NCBI GenBank assembly: GCA_029817715.1
Contig: JARUPY010000365.1
Span: forward strand, 774,001 to 838,000
Origin: Melastoma dodecandrum
Lineage: Eukaryota; Streptophyta; Magnoliopsida; Myrtales; Melastomataceae
DNA length: 64,000 nt
Reading direction: 5' to 3'
Made by a program: the position numbers and the translations under genes. Below, piece after piece: positions 1-12,300 of the stretch (positions within the stretch are counted from its first letter, which is position 1; each line of letters starts with the position of its first letter). The notes beneath the pieces were generated by a model, which made no database searches, had not been told where the DNA came from, and was given only the letters and a program-made list of their open reading frames with translations.

Positions 1-150
1 TTTCGTGTGGCTGTGATCCATAGTCATTAGGTAATTACATGGAACCATAAAAACTATATGCTGCAAACGAATCGAAACCCTAGCAGATGATTCTTTTTCT
101 CGTCTCTTGCTTTTCTTTTTCTAAAGCCGAGGACGGGAGAGAGGGGTTGC
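1..150 (-). other. 3' flank of the TMK gene
   Basis: This short AT-rich stretch lies immediately downstream of the minus-strand receptor kinase stop codon and is most simply its 3' UTR. I see no separate gene in it. The window starts here, so the true transcript end may lie outside. Confidence 0.5.
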
Positions 151-3100
151 TTATCGCGCATCGGTAGAAGTGAACGAATCGGCGAACCCAGTTGGCCTTG
201 CAGGAATGCTTCCCTTGCTGTCGCCGAGGCTTCCACCACTGCTGCTGCTCGAGTCCTTGCTTTCTGCTTCTTTCCAAACCTTGAGCATCTCCGGCAGCGG
301 CTGCGAGTAATCAATCCCTGAATTGTCCTCTAATTCCCCAAAGGACGGCTTCCACTTCTCAACCAGCGGGACGAGCACATTGACCACGTGTCCCATGTCT
401 GGTCGATGCTGGGGCTCCCTGGCAGAACAGTGTCCCGCCAATTCGACAATCGCACAGATGCTCTCGAGGGTCTCTTCATCCGCTTCGATTGCAGAGTCGA
501 GCGCATTCTCAAGTCCTTCCTTGGTAGACATGACTCGCCAGAACCACTCGGCAAGGTACCTCCTCTCCTCAGACCTCTCATTGTCGAGAGCCGCTAATCC
601 GGTGAGAAGCTCCATCAGGACCACTCCGTAGCTGAAGACGTCAACCTTCGTCGTGATCTTTCCCATCACTGAAAGCAACACACTCCACATGTTAATGGCC
701 TTAACAATAGAAACATTGAGGTCATGTAACATCATTGTTTTACCAGCATATTCAGGGGCGAGATAGCCGAATGTCCCGGCGAGTCGAGTTGCAACAGATC
801 GGTCGCCATCTGGAGCGAGCTTCACCAGGCCGAAATCGGACACCTTCGCATGGAAGTCCTCACTGAGAAGAATGTTCGAGGATTTAAGGTCCCTGTGAAT
901 GAACGTGTGCTGCGCGAGGCTATGAAAATATTCCATCCCCCTTGCAACGTCCAGAGCGATCATGAATCTCTGCCGCCACGACAGTGGCTCCAATCCATTC
1001 ATCTTCCAGTGGAAAAGGTGCTTGCTTAGAGCGCCCTGGGGCATGTACTCATAGACCAGAAGCCTCTCATTGCCTTCGGTGGAGTACCCCAACAGGGAAA
1101 CCAGATTCCTGTGCCGGACCTTCGAGAGCACAGCAATCTCGGATTGGAACTCGGCAAGGGCTTTTCCACAGACCACCCCAGATTCCATTCTTTTGACAGC
1201 AATTTTGGTACCATCATGTAACTCTCCCTTATAAACAGTCCCGAAACCACCACGACCAATCTCATTGTTAGATGCGAAATTATCTGTCACCTTGCGCAGG
1301 ACCTGAACCGAGATTAGGACATTTCCAGATTGAATGGAATGAGAATTCTCCGTTCCGATGCTGAGCATGCTCCCGGAACTAGCTCCTGAATGGGTCAACA
1401 TGCTTCCTTTCGTGTTATCAGAGACCGCAACCTTAATCCTGTTTAGCAGATCTGACGGATCTTGAGGGTGGATGACGACTGAAGTGGGAACCTCTGGCTT
1501 AGTTTTCCTCTTCTTCCGGCAACAAATGAACAGAATGCTAGCTAACACGAAGAGCCCCAGAGCTGCTGCAGCACTGAATACAATATGCTTGTACCTTCCT
1601 CGGCCGCTGCTGGTTCCGGATTGCAACCGAGCCGGTGAGCTTACAGTGATATTTAAGTGGGAAAGAGAGGGAGGTGATTTGGCAGGTTTGGGCGATGCTG
1701 CACTAGAGGAGATCATACTCGGTGGCGACAGAGATGAGTCACCCTTTTCGGGGCTGCTTGCAGGTGCAGGGGTTAAGGAGCTTTGATTGGCCAGAAGAAG
1801 AGGATTTCCATCAACTAGTACCTTCACAGCGTTGTTGAACTGGGGTAGCGGAGGCTCGAGATTGTTACTACTCAAGTCAAGCAACCTCAACGATTTCAGG
1901 TCCGTGTAGTTGCCAGGGATCCGACCATGAATCCCATTCTCTCCTAGCCTTATCTCGAGAAGCGAGTTTAAGTTTGCAATCGAAGGGCTAAGAGCACCGC
2001 TCAGATTATGTCTGGGCAAATTGATGATCGAAACTTCGCCCTTGGAGTTGCAACTCAGCCCAAACCACGGCGCCTCGCAGGGTTCGTTGCCGGACCATCT
2101 AGTGACGAGGTTCATGGGGTAACCGACCCCGTTGAGGAAACCGAGAAGTGCACTTACATCCGGTGAACATGGAATACCTGGCTGTGCCTGGCAAAATGAG
2201 TTGAAATCATAAGTAACATTACGAGCCTTGAACTTCGGAATCGGACCGACGAACATATTGTTATTCAAGTTCAATGTTTCCAACTCCAGGTTTGCCAAGC
2301 CGTCCGGGATCTGGCCAACGAGTTGGTTCATGTTGAGATCGAGGTCCTTCAAGGAGGTTAAATCGCCAATCCTTCCTGGGATCGTGCCGCTGAATTGATT
2401 GCCGTGCAGCCACAATTGTGAGAGTGACGCCATCGAAGCAACCACGTCTATGCTGCCGCTCAAGCCTCCGCCGCCCTGGTCGTTCAACCACAAGATCTGC
2501 AGCATGGACCCACCAAAACTAGCGGGAATTCCCCCAGATAAGGAGTTGTAGGACAGCTTGAGCTCCGTCAGGGACAACATTTCCCCTAGGAACTCTGGCA
2601 AGGGACCAACCAAATTGCAGTTCATGAGCGAAAGGTTCGCCAACTGAGCCGACTTCATGAGTTCGGCTGGAATTGACCACCCGGAGCTAGTATTCAGCGG
2701 GTTATAGTCCAATGCCAAGGACTGCAGACTACTGAGGCCGTCGAAGAAATCCGACGGGATGGAATCAAACTCATTGTAATCCAAGTAAGCAAATCGCAGC
2801 TCCGACAGCCCACTGAACGACGGCAACGCCCCGTACAGCTTGTTTCTCTGGAGGCCCAAGTTTGACAACATCGAGAGCTGGTTAAAATCCGCCGGCAACT
2901 TCCCCTTCAGACCCAGCCCCTTGGCCTGAATTTGCGAGACCCTCTGCCCGGAACAGTACACATAAGGCCACGCCGGAGGGCCGCAGGGGTCGTCCCCGCG
3001 AACCGGCCACCCCAACACCTCAGGATTATCCATCCCATCCCTAAAATTATTCAGGATTTTCACGTCCCCGGGATCCGTAACGCCGTTGCTCGCTCCGATC

Positions 3101-3153
3101 AGGAAAGCGACGACGACCGCAACACCCAGCATTCTTTCAATACCACCATCCAT
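151..3153 (-). CDS. TMK-family leucine-rich repeat receptor-like kinase
   Basis: Plasma-membrane LRR receptor kinase of the TMK family, known in Arabidopsis for auxin-linked signalling. The model is two exons, 3153-744 and 668-151, giving 975 aa. In order: a hydrophobic signal peptide (about residues 8-22), a first LRR block after the paired Cys at 57/67, a non-LRR island near 310-370 with further Cys pairs (WSGNEPCEAPWFGLSC), a second short LRR block, a Pro/Ser-rich juxtamembrane stretch, one membrane helix (about 523-545) followed by RKKRK, and a kinase domain. Kinase motifs are intact: GRGGFG (633-638), AVK lysine 654, HRDLKSSN (753-760), DFG (773-775) and APE (799-801). The single intron after residue 803 restores EYAVMGKITTKVDVFSYGV and matches, as I recall it, the single kinase-domain intron of TMK genes. 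The start is uncertain: three ATGs at 3157, 3153 and 3149 lie in three different frames, and Met8 is also possible. Confidence 0.93.
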   Translation of the reverse strand: MDGGIERMLGVAVVVAFLIGASNGVTDPGDVKILNNFRDGMDNPEVLGWPVRGDDPCGPPAWPYVYCSGQRVSQIQAKGLGLKGKLPADFNQLSMLSNLGLQRNKLYGALPSFSGLSELRFAYLDYNEFDSIPSDFFDGLSSLQSLALDYNPLNTSSGWSIPAELMKSAQLANLSLMNCNLVGPLPEFLGEMLSLTELKLSYNSLSGGIPASFGGSMLQILWLNDQGGGGLSGSIDVVASMASLSQLWLHGNQFSGTIPGRIGDLTSLKDLDLNMNQLVGQIPDGLANLELETLNLNNNMFVGPIPKFKARNVTYDFNSFCQAQPGIPCSPDVSALLGFLNGVGYPMNLVTRWSGNEPCEAPWFGLSCNSKGEVSIINLPRHNLSGALSPSIANLNSLLEIRLGENGIHGRIPGNYTDLKSLRLLDLSSNNLEPPLPQFNNAVKVLVDGNPLLLANQSSLTPAPASSPEKGDSSLSPPSMISSSAASPKPAKSPPSLSHLNITVSSPARLQSGTSSGRGRYKHIVFSAAAALGLFVLASILFICCRKKRKTKPEVPTSVVIHPQDPSDLLNRIKVAVSDNTKGSMLTHSGASSGSMLSIGTENSHSIQSGNVLISVQVLRKVTDNFASNNEIGRGGFGTVYKGELHDGTKIAVKRMESGVVCGKALAEFQSEIAVLSKVRHRNLVSLLGYSTEGNERLLVYEYMPQGALSKHLFHWKMNGLEPLSWRQRFMIALDVARGMEYFHSLAQHTFIHRDLKSSNILLSEDFHAKVSDFGLVKLAPDGDRSVATRLAGTFGYLAPEYAGKTMMLHDLNVSIVKAINMWSVLLSVMGKITTKVDVFSYGVVLMELLTGLAALDNERSEERRYLAEWFWRVMSTKEGLENALDSAIEADEETLESICAIVELAGHCSAREPQHRPDMGHVVNVLVPLVEKWKPSFGELEDNSGIDYSQPLPEMLKVWKEAESKDSSSSSGGSLGDSKGSIPARPTGFADSFTSTDAR
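669..743 (-). other. 75-nt intron of the TMK gene
   Basis: On the minus strand the intron begins GTAAAACAATG and ends TTGCTTTCAG. Removing it joins GAATATGCTG to TGATGGGAAAG and recreates the conserved kinase segment after the APE motif. The intron is a multiple of three and has no stop codon, so unspliced RNA would keep the frame and add 25 residues. Confidence 0.9.
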
Positions 3154-3157
3154 CCAT

Positions 3158-6100
3158 CAACAACCCCAGAAACCCATCGAGGACAAAATCATCACGAGAA
3201 CAATGCACCAAAAACCGACTACTCAGAAAGTCAAAAACGAAGGACGGACACTCAACAGACGCATCCTCGTTTATCGCAAGACGAAGACACGGACAGAAAC
3301 ATCAAAGCCAAGCAAGCAGCTTTGGTAACGAAGATCAAAGTTCCCAACTCTAGGACAAAGAAAGACACCCCCCCTCAGAGAAAAAAGATTTCAACTTTTG
3401 ACCGAGAAGTGGGTGTGTCCGCCTAAGCATAAATCGATTCACGGCTTGGTTTGGCACTCTCTTTTTTAGGGGGAGGGGAGGGATAGTTTGTAGGGTTGTT
3501 GGGGCAACCGACAGTCATGATGTTAAAGTAAGGAGGCCTCCCCGAGCATTGGTATTTCTGGGAATGGGAAGAGAAATACCAAAAAAAAAAAGTTGAAATT
3601 TGGGCAGGTGTCGGAACCCACTTGGGGTTTTTATTACAACATGGGAAAAGTTTTAAGGAAAACCACCCGCTGATTTCGGTTAGATAAAGGAGTTTGGGTT
3701 TGGTGGAGATATGGTTTTGTTATGTTATGATACCTCACCACATGCCGACATTCTCCTCTCTCTTTTTGCTTTCTAGTAAAATAAAAATTGGTTAAGAAAA
3801 AGGGATCTGGGCATCGGTTTTTGGATGAATGATTTGATGTTCCAAATGGTGTGCATAGGCTTCCATCATCACTTTTGTTTGACCATGATGATGATGAGGC
3901 TCTGGGACTTGGGATGAAAGCTCAGAGTAAATCGATGAGATCTGGCTCGGATCATGTGGCTGAATTCCGGGAGGTGTCGGCGGTTGCACAAGAGGTGTTG
4001 GGGTTGGGGTTGGGGTTGGTTGTGATGTCAACTTCTGTGCTGTCTGAAGTCAGGCCTTAGTACATGGGGGAGCTTTGATGTTCTTATCCCTCGAAATTAA
4101 AGCGCAAGGAAAGCCCCACGAAAGCAACAGCTCGGTCACTGTTAACTTTTTTCAGTCGATCACTCGTCTGATGCGAGGCATCGTCCATTAATGTCTGTCC
4201 TTTGAGGAAAAAAGCCCTGACGGATAATCAACCGGTAGTGAAGCATGAACAGGGATTTCATTCAAAAATCATACAGATTTCGGAAGCATTCGTCCACTGG
4301 TGTCTGTTTTGTTTTAATGCTTAGTTGGCCGTGATGGAGACGCCCCAGTAGGGGATGTTAATGTTTGATCCCGGACGAACCATGTGATCGGGGGACTTGC
4401 GTTCCAAGGACTGCAGTCAGTCTCAACCAGGCCATACTCGTTTATCGCTGTCGGAGATTGCTTCTCTGTTCTCGCTGAATCCATGTCCCGTGTTCTGGGC
4501 AATTGGATGGGAATGGGGGAGGTTAGTTCGTTCACAGCCTAGAGGAACTGTTCCACGCATTCTGTTAAGCCGATTAGTAGTGAAGGGACCTCGGCCGGTG
4601 CCGCTTGGGGAATAGATCGGAGGTCTTCTGTTCTGAGGCATATTATAGTCATTTGGGCCGCCGAGGTTATTACAAATATGGGCCGAGAGGTCGGTGTCTC
4701 TTTAAGGTTGTCCAAGCCCAATAATGCACACAACCGTAGGGCCCATAAAATGCACGATTTTATATTAATTAAAGAGGTGGACGAGAAAGAATAAGATCTC
4801 TCTGTCCTTGACTGACCCAAACTTGTTATCATTATTATTATTATTATTATATTGCATTCAAAAGAACAATTGGTGGAGAGTGGAGACAACAATGATGATG
4901 CCAAGCTGCCCATTTTAATTCCCCCTCTCCCTACTAATCACGTGTCTAATCATGATCACTTTGTGTATTACATTTAATTAAAATATTTGGGATCGAATTT
5001 TCAAACGAGGCGTATCACCCACCATCTCACACTTCCTACGGTTTCTGTTTCATGATGACTGCCGAGACCATCTTAAGGGGAGAATAAGGCAGACCCAAAA
5101 GAAGAGAGAAAGCGCCATAAAAGTAAGCTCGATGAACAGAAAAAGGGGACCAGAGAACTAGAATGGCAAGAGCACCACCACTTTGGAATAGTAAATGATA
5201 GGAAGAAATCTCAAAGTTGGGTTGGGGGAGGGAATATTTTTCCATGCCCCGAGTGGGAGGGTGGAGTGAAACAACAGCCATCTCCCCACCCCCTTTTGAT
5301 AAGCCATGTTGTTAAACCAAAGTTTCGACGTAATCCTCGAGTAATAAACCGTCGTTTCGACGTGTCTGCATGAACCTATATCGGTTACTCGAATCGTAAG
5401 AGCTCTTTTGCGTACATGGGAACTAGGAGGAGGTTTTAGGAAGAAGAAGGAAGCAAGAGTTTTGCTTCCCGAGTTTCACAACCGAGATTTTCCGTCGCGA
5501 GGGTTTGTATACGCTTGACATCCTCGGAAGGTTGTGGGAATATAATCCATCTTCATCCATCCTATGTTCAGACAGACCCACGACACCCAAAAGAAAATCT
5601 ATCTTTAGCTTCACCTCGTGATCTTCGATTCCTGATCGGGAAAAGGGAACTCGTATTGGCGGCCACCTAATTTAGTTAATGGTGGTGGTGAGTGCGAGTG
5701 AGAATATTCTTAGAGTGGAGAACAACTCGGAATCCCACCACCACATTTGATCAAAATTTTAAACAGATAGAGGGACTTCTCATTCAATTTCGTTCTCTTC
5801 TTCTCTGATGTTTCTTGATGCATTTAGACAAACTTTTAGAGAGGAAAGAAACAAAACAAAACAAAAGGTAAAGTTAGAATGATGAACATTCCTCATCCGT
5901 ACTTGGCAATGTCAAACTCATTGTCCTTTCTCTCCCCCCCACTTAGTTTCATCTTTTTCCTTCTATAATAATAACAATATAATATAAAACATTGCTCTCC
6001 CGGCATAATTGATCGAATATTCTGCGTTAGGTAGGGGATCGGAGAGTATGTCCATGTAATATTTGTACACTAGGATTGAATACAATATATATATATATAT

Positions 6101-6891
6101 ATATATATATTTTAGTTTGTTTATATTCTGAGTTCATGAACAGCCGATTCTGAGCACATGAAACCAAAAGCTCGTGAAATTTGTTGAGTTCAAAGGACGT
6201 CTTGAGGATAAACCCTTGAAATCGTGGACAAGAGTTGAAGGATAGACGAGCTTAGAATAAGTATCCGGGATCGACGACGGACTTTGAAGCAGCAGATCGG
6301 CCGAATCGAAGGGCAGCAACTGATTTCGGGACAGTGACGATTGTAAGTGAATAAGACGGTTTCGTCTTAATTTCAGTGCATATATAATAATGTGGAGGCG
6401 GTTTCACCCAATTTTCAAGTGGTTTACGTTTATTGTCGTAAAATTAGTATAAATAGTATTAGAGTAACAACACGAACACGATGATCATTTCAACCTCGAG
6501 AACGTCTATCTAGTTGACAACTCTGTAATTGTACTCTCTATTTCTCTTTTAATGACAGTGTGTTTTCTCTCATTATTTTTGTTTTTTCTTCATTCTAAAT
6601 TTCTTAGTGACTATACTTGCACACCTATGTCCATTCGCTCCACATTTGAGACGTGTCAGTGCGATTTGTACGGCAAACAATAGTTTTTACATCTAACGAC
6701 AATAATACTACAAAGACACTTGAAAAAATGGGAGGGGCGACCTTATTCATTACGAGTCATCGTGATTCTCTTTCTTTTTGTCTTCCAGACTCTGTAATAA
6801 TACCCTAATGCGATCTTTAATGAATCCAGGCATTAGGGTTTTATCGGATCATCGTCGGAGTTCTAAGTCACGGTGCTTAAGGTAGATGAGT
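3158..6891. other. Intergenic, TMK upstream region
   Basis: I see no supported gene. The part next to 3158 is the TMK leader and promoter. Noted inside: a cluster of GGCCCA/TGGGCC-type motifs around 4655-4745, a (TTA)n run near 4830-4850, a CACGTGTC G-box-like site near 4939, and an (AT)n microsatellite at 6085-6111. An 81-codon ATG frame on the minus strand (5281-5036) is hydrophobic and has no recognisable family. The last few hundred bases are probably the 3' UTR of the ALMT gene. Confidence 0.5.
6085..6111. repeat. (AT)n microsatellite
   Basis: About 13 uninterrupted AT units in otherwise AT-rich intergenic DNA; a likely length-polymorphic site. Confidence 0.9.
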
Positions 6892-8551
6892 TTATTTGAT
6901 GGAACCGCGGCGCGGGTTGTCGTTATCCATGACTATCACCACGTGACTGACCTTCGTCGTGCGCCCTTTCTTTGAGGTTGTGACTACGACGGGGCTGTCT
7001 GCACTCTTGAATCTTGCGAGTGTGGCCAGCTCGTCGACTGACTCCGCGATCTTCTCCAGGCATTCTGCAATGTCAATCAGGAGGGACGCGACGGTTGCGA
7101 CCGAGATAAGGGATGGGAGATCGGCCTCATCATTCCAGTGTGTTGTCTTGAGGAGTGATCCAAGTGATTTAGATGCGGCCTTGCAGCTCTCGCGGTGGAT
7201 GTTTAGCGAGGAAGAGGAGTCGGTCATTGTCTTGAGTGAGTTCGAGAGGTGTTTGATCGTTTTTGCCGATTCGGTGCTCACGACCTCGCATGCCTCTTTC
7301 AGCCTCTTCCAAACTTGTGGCGCGGCCGGAGATTTGTTACAGAGGCAGCCGTCAAGAGCTTCGATCCTGTATGCGCATTGACGAGTCAAGGTTCCAATCT
7401 TCAGATACTGTCTCCAGGGATGCCTGAAGTGAAACCGACCGTGGCATGGCTCCCACCATGCGAAATTCGCCTAAGGTATCAGGAACTAATAGTTAGCCCT
7501 CGAAAAGATAATAACAAGAGATTAAGCGGTGGTTAGAAACGAAAGTCGATTTTATAGCATACCAAAGATTCTTCGTTGCTCATTGAGTTCAGGATACTCT
7601 TGTATCCCTTCAGGGACACATCGAGTTCGCCGCGTACCTCTCCGTTGCCTGACGTTTCCGTGTATGCCTCTCCAAAAGCTGAATTCACAGGCAAAACATA
7701 GTGACCTGTAACATCAGCGATATTCTTCTCGACTAAATGTGACCAATATACGAGATTTGCTCTCAAGTACCTTCTAAGAAGTTCCCAAGCTTCTCCATGT
7801 TGAGCGAAACCAGGTCGTGCAAACTCTCACCAGCCCAAACAGGCCATACCGCAATGGAAACCGTGAAGCATGTGACTCCGCCAATGATCACCGTGCAAAG
7901 TCGATTGCGTGCCAGTTCCAGGACCTCGTCATCCCGATACCCGGATACTGATACTAGAGCGAACGTTAGGATGAAGATCAGCATCCCATAGTCGTACCTC
8001 GCCTTGATATGCGGGAAGAACCTCACAAACGTAAACGACGCCGCTGCAGAGCAACAAGGACAAAGTAAGGAAAACTACGGCACGCGTAGTCCTTTTCATG
8101 CCGAGTGGATTGTCGGGTAAGACCACGTACATAGGAGGAAAACAAGGAGACCGAGAAGGATCGGCTCTCCAATCTTCCCAGACAGAGAAGCCAGGTGATG
8201 CGCAATGACGCCCAGAACCCCCGCCAGCAATGTCGCCATTCCCCTGTTCAGCCCTTTACTAAGAGTCGCGCCCACAGAATATTCGAACACCACGACGACG
8301 GTCATGATGGCCCACATGGCAGACACGCCAAAGTTGGTATAGGTCGGGTCGAAGTAGTAGAGGAGGGACACTAGGGTGAGAGCGAGCCCGCCCTTGAGCG
8401 AGTGGACGACTCTCCTCGGGTCTTCTCGCCCGAGCTTCGCCATCTCCCGAACCATTTCCACCCCTCTCCGTACAAATGCCTTGATCGGGGACACGAGCTG
8501 ACTCGCGAACGAAATCTTATCGCCACCCACGACGGAAGAATCGATCTCCAT
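6892..8551 (-). CDS. Aluminium-activated malate transporter (ALMT) family anion channel
   Basis: Plant-specific anion channel of the ALMT family, carrying malate or other anions across the plasma membrane or tonoplast. Four minus-strand exons: 8551-8131, 8043-7771, 7678-7563 and 7470-6892, giving 462 aa. The N-terminal half holds the multi-helix channel region, including [33 protein letters not shown] and the segment [12 protein letters not shown] followed by [12 protein letters not shown]. The family WEP motif is present at the start of the last exon ([19 protein letters not shown]), followed by a helical cytosolic domain. Exon 3 has two in-frame acceptors 27 nt apart (first base 7705 or 7678). 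I chose 7678 because it gives FLEAFGEAY, closest to remembered homologues. The tail is fairly short and ends in GSIK. Subgroup (aluminium-responsive or guard-cell type) cannot be assigned from sequence alone. Confidence 0.9.
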
Positions 8552-9396
8552 TTTTGAAGGAGCTATGAGAACGGGGTTTGAGGGGAGGTTGAGGGGGTGG
8601 CTGCTTTGTTTATAAAGGAAGAAGAGAAATGAATTTGGTCAGGATGCGACAGAGCAAAGTACAAGTTCGGTCCATGTCTGGGGACACACCCACGATGTCG
8701 TTTTAAGATAGTTGTAATAATAAAAATTCCAACTTTATTTATTTATTTATACGACTATAGAAAAAAGAGTAGAGGTTCCCAATTCTGTGTGTGGTTTTCT
8801 TTAGACTTATGTGTATATGATGACATGGATGATGCCTCCTTTATGTGAAGTGGGCTTAACTATTATTACTACATTTGTATCTGACCATATGCTTTTTTCT
8901 GGTTAAGCTTTTCGGGAAATTATAACTGCTAGTAATTTGTGCGAATCGTCCGATTTATGCGTGTTCAATGGATTGGGTCGATGGAACATTGACGATAGGC
9001 TACACGATCGACGCGCACAAGAGAACGATGCCGATTGACGCACTTCGGCGAAAACAAGGGCGAGGTAACGACGGTGATGGGATTGAAAGCCAAACAAGCT
9101 CATTCTTCTTGTCATTGAACAAACACCTAAAAAAGAATACAATTTACTTTGTTGGCAAGAACAAGAAGAAGATTTGCCAGAAGGCAGAAAGAAACACCTC
9201 AGCAGCTAAACACCTCCCAAACTAATTATACATAACTAGAATCATTTTCAGATGACAAGTCAGGATGGTTTCGAGAATGCGGAAGGATCCCCCCCCGACC
9301 TCCGGAACTGGGTGGCCGGAAATAGTGCCGGTCACGGCGAGCAAGATACAGAACCCGCTCACAACACGTCAGGGCCGAGTTTTATTATTGTTGCAG
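8552..9396. other. Intergenic between ALMT promoter and LHW 3' end
   Basis: The first part is the ALMT leader and promoter; the last roughly 150 bases are probably the 3' UTR of the bHLH gene. A short TTTATTTATTTAT tract lies near 8735. I see no gene. Confidence 0.5.
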
Positions 9397-12300
9397 TCAC
9401 TGGAGACCAGCAGGAATACCGGTGGATAAAGAGCGATGGATCATTTGGTGGTCGCTCTCAATGGCATTGGCTGGAGTCGGGATGCTCTTCCCAGATTTCT
9501 CTAGGAGATGAATGAGAGACATGAAGATCTCCATTCGTGTCACGTCTCGATTGGCCTGCAGAAGTTCAAAGAGAAGTGGCCTCAATTGACACAAATAGTT
9601 TAGGAGACATGGACATGCCTAATATGGGAAGGATGATTACCTCGACAGCAAACTGTGCACGGATCTTGTCGTCTCGGGTTTCCATGACACCTTTTAAGAT
9701 AGTCAGTCCCATTCCTCTGATCGCATCAGCTATCTCTAGAAATAAACCCCTCTCCTGACAAAGCATCTGTACCCCAGACACAACACACCAATGAAGTTTG
9801 GCCAGGCATCTATACAAAGTGAACAGAGATTTATTAGCGTATGGCAGACAGTCACCTCTACAAGCATTTGTCGAGGATGGCTGAGATCCTCCACGATGAT
9901 AGGGCATATCATTGACTGTGACCCCACTTCAAAAGCCCAAGTCGCCCCTCCTTCGAAGTTGTCTTTTAAGAGTAGACCACCTTCCTTGTCCCTAATCTGC
10001 ATGATCAACCAGACAGTATATCAGTTAACTGAAAAGGAAAGAGTTCGTTGAACTGTAGAAACAGTAGGCTTGATCAGAGTAAAAAGGAGAGGCCTTACTT
10101 TGGATTCCCTTGTTTGTTTGAGCTTGTCCGCGTGCTTAGTTACACTCTGCAGGAAAAGCATATGCTTCACAGTCCGCTCGAGCAGCGCATCGATGCTACA
10201 CTGTATATAGGATAAGAGAAGCAGAAACTAATGTTAGATCCATCCTTTGAAAACAGTTAACACCATAAAGATTGTAAAGAGTGTCTAAACTGATGTAGGA
10301 GCTGTACCTTTGCTCCACTTGGAACAAGTTCTCTCAACTCTTTCAAGCGGTCCTGTATCATCTGACGGTCCTTTGGCCTAGGTCTAGGATTTTCTCCAGG
10401 TTTCAGTCTTTTACGACCTGGTTTCACGGTTTCACCGCCTGGCCTCTTAGAGAATCCAGATGGTACCACGCTGTTTTCATGCTTCATAAAGTGACACTGT
10501 TCGACCCACGAACTAATCTGCGACCCGCCGAAAGAGTTGTCACTCCGAGGGCAAGTCCTCTCTTTGCTGTGGCCAGATACGTCAGAGCAAGACATGGAAG
10601 TAGCAGATTTCCCAACTGTCTTTGCGAACTCAGAATATCCTCCCCAGGTTTGGTTGCTCTTAGGAGCAAAGTGTGCATACACGGGGGAACTACTGGGTAC
10701 TGAAGCGCTGTTCGCTTTTGTCAATGTAGTGTTACATGACATGTTGCCATCCGAGCATTGCTTTGAGAACGTCCCACTCACAACAGCATCTAGGAGATCG
10801 TCAGACCCAGATCCATCAAAAACACAACTTTCAGACATGCCGTCCCTCACAGTTAAGTAATCCAAGCTACTTTCAGCTATCTTCCCATAATTTGAGGTGT
10901 TTTTGACAAGCTTCTCAGACCCAGCATTCCAGTCATTCGCAATAGCCTTCTCTGTATGGGAGCTGAGAATCTTCTGTTTATAATCTGAACCTAAAATATC
11001 AAATAAGTCATCACCAAGAGCATGTCCAAAGGATTGTTCCTCATATTTAAGGTTTGTAGATATGGTACTATTGGTTCCACTGTCGCACTGCTCCAATACT
11101 ACTCCCAAGTCAGCAGTGTTTCCATTTGATGGCAAATTGTCGATTTCGCTTTTAAGAGCTCCTCCAAGCCTACAACTTGTTTTCCTCGGAACAGAAGACC
11201 AGCCACTGGTCATAGGGTTGTTGACGCGCAATAAGGGAACACCTTCCAAGTGAACTGGGTTTCCTAGGAAGCTTGTCTTCTCCGTCTCACAGAAACTACT
11301 TGCTCCTTTATCAAAGATTGACAAAGGCATTGACACCTGATTCATTCCATTGAACAGTCCTATTCCCTCAAGCAAAGGCATGTTCTCTAGGAACTTATGA
11401 ACATCAAAAGCTGCACACCCATCTGCACTCAGCTGTGGTGGGGCAATCTTACTTGATAATCTGCAATTGTCACAATCACCAAGACCCCCAGAAAGGCCAG
11501 AAACAGGATGAACATTTGCTAAACTCGAAGGAATGCGACCTCCAATAAAATCATTTGAGTTAGTGCAATTGTAAATTCTGGACATTTTATTGGGAGGCAC
11601 TGGAAGAGAAGGCCACGCTGCATCTGGGGCAAGGTAATTGTCGGATAACAGGGCTCCTGGGACAAGTCCTAGTTGTAGGATCAGGCTCCTCACTTCATCG
11701 ACAAATCCGTTGTTTTCCCTGAGCTGGAGCACGACGCAATAAAAAACAGTACATGTTTTCAGAATCCTAAGTTTGCTGATGGGCGACATAACAGAACTTG
11801 TTTCTTGAAACAAACAGAACTCTAACTGGGCAATCTGTAGGAAAAACTGAAAGGAGGACTCACATCGAGGGAGGAACCAAGCTGTACAAGTCCATGACAT
11901 TTAACCGGAATAACTACAATAGTCTGCGAGAAAGAAAACAGGAACACGAGAGCTAATTATAGGCTGCAAGACATTGAAAAAAAATCTACAACACGTGTGA
12001 ATTAAGTTTCACACCTGCATTCCAGATGCAAACTGGTGATGCAATTGACTCAATACCTAGAAGCATTCACAAGAATGAATTTCAGTCATACACGGCAATG
12101 AAGAAAACAGGCAATTTAAAACACTATTAAATCCAAAGGGATAACTTTTTGAATATGTTTAAGCCATCTTCCAGGAGAAGTTTCTTGTACCTCAGGAGGA
12201 TGGTTTTCTCTGCTGAAACTTCCAGCCGAAATCCACTGATGGTTTCCAGTAAAGGCAGATCGCCCAATAATCCTGCAAAAAAAAAAAAAGAATTATCCTT

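Noticed and set aside
5036..5281. 81-codon minus-strand ATG frame upstream of TMK
   Set aside because: Hydrophobic composition but no recognised motif, splice context or promoter; chance cannot be excluded.
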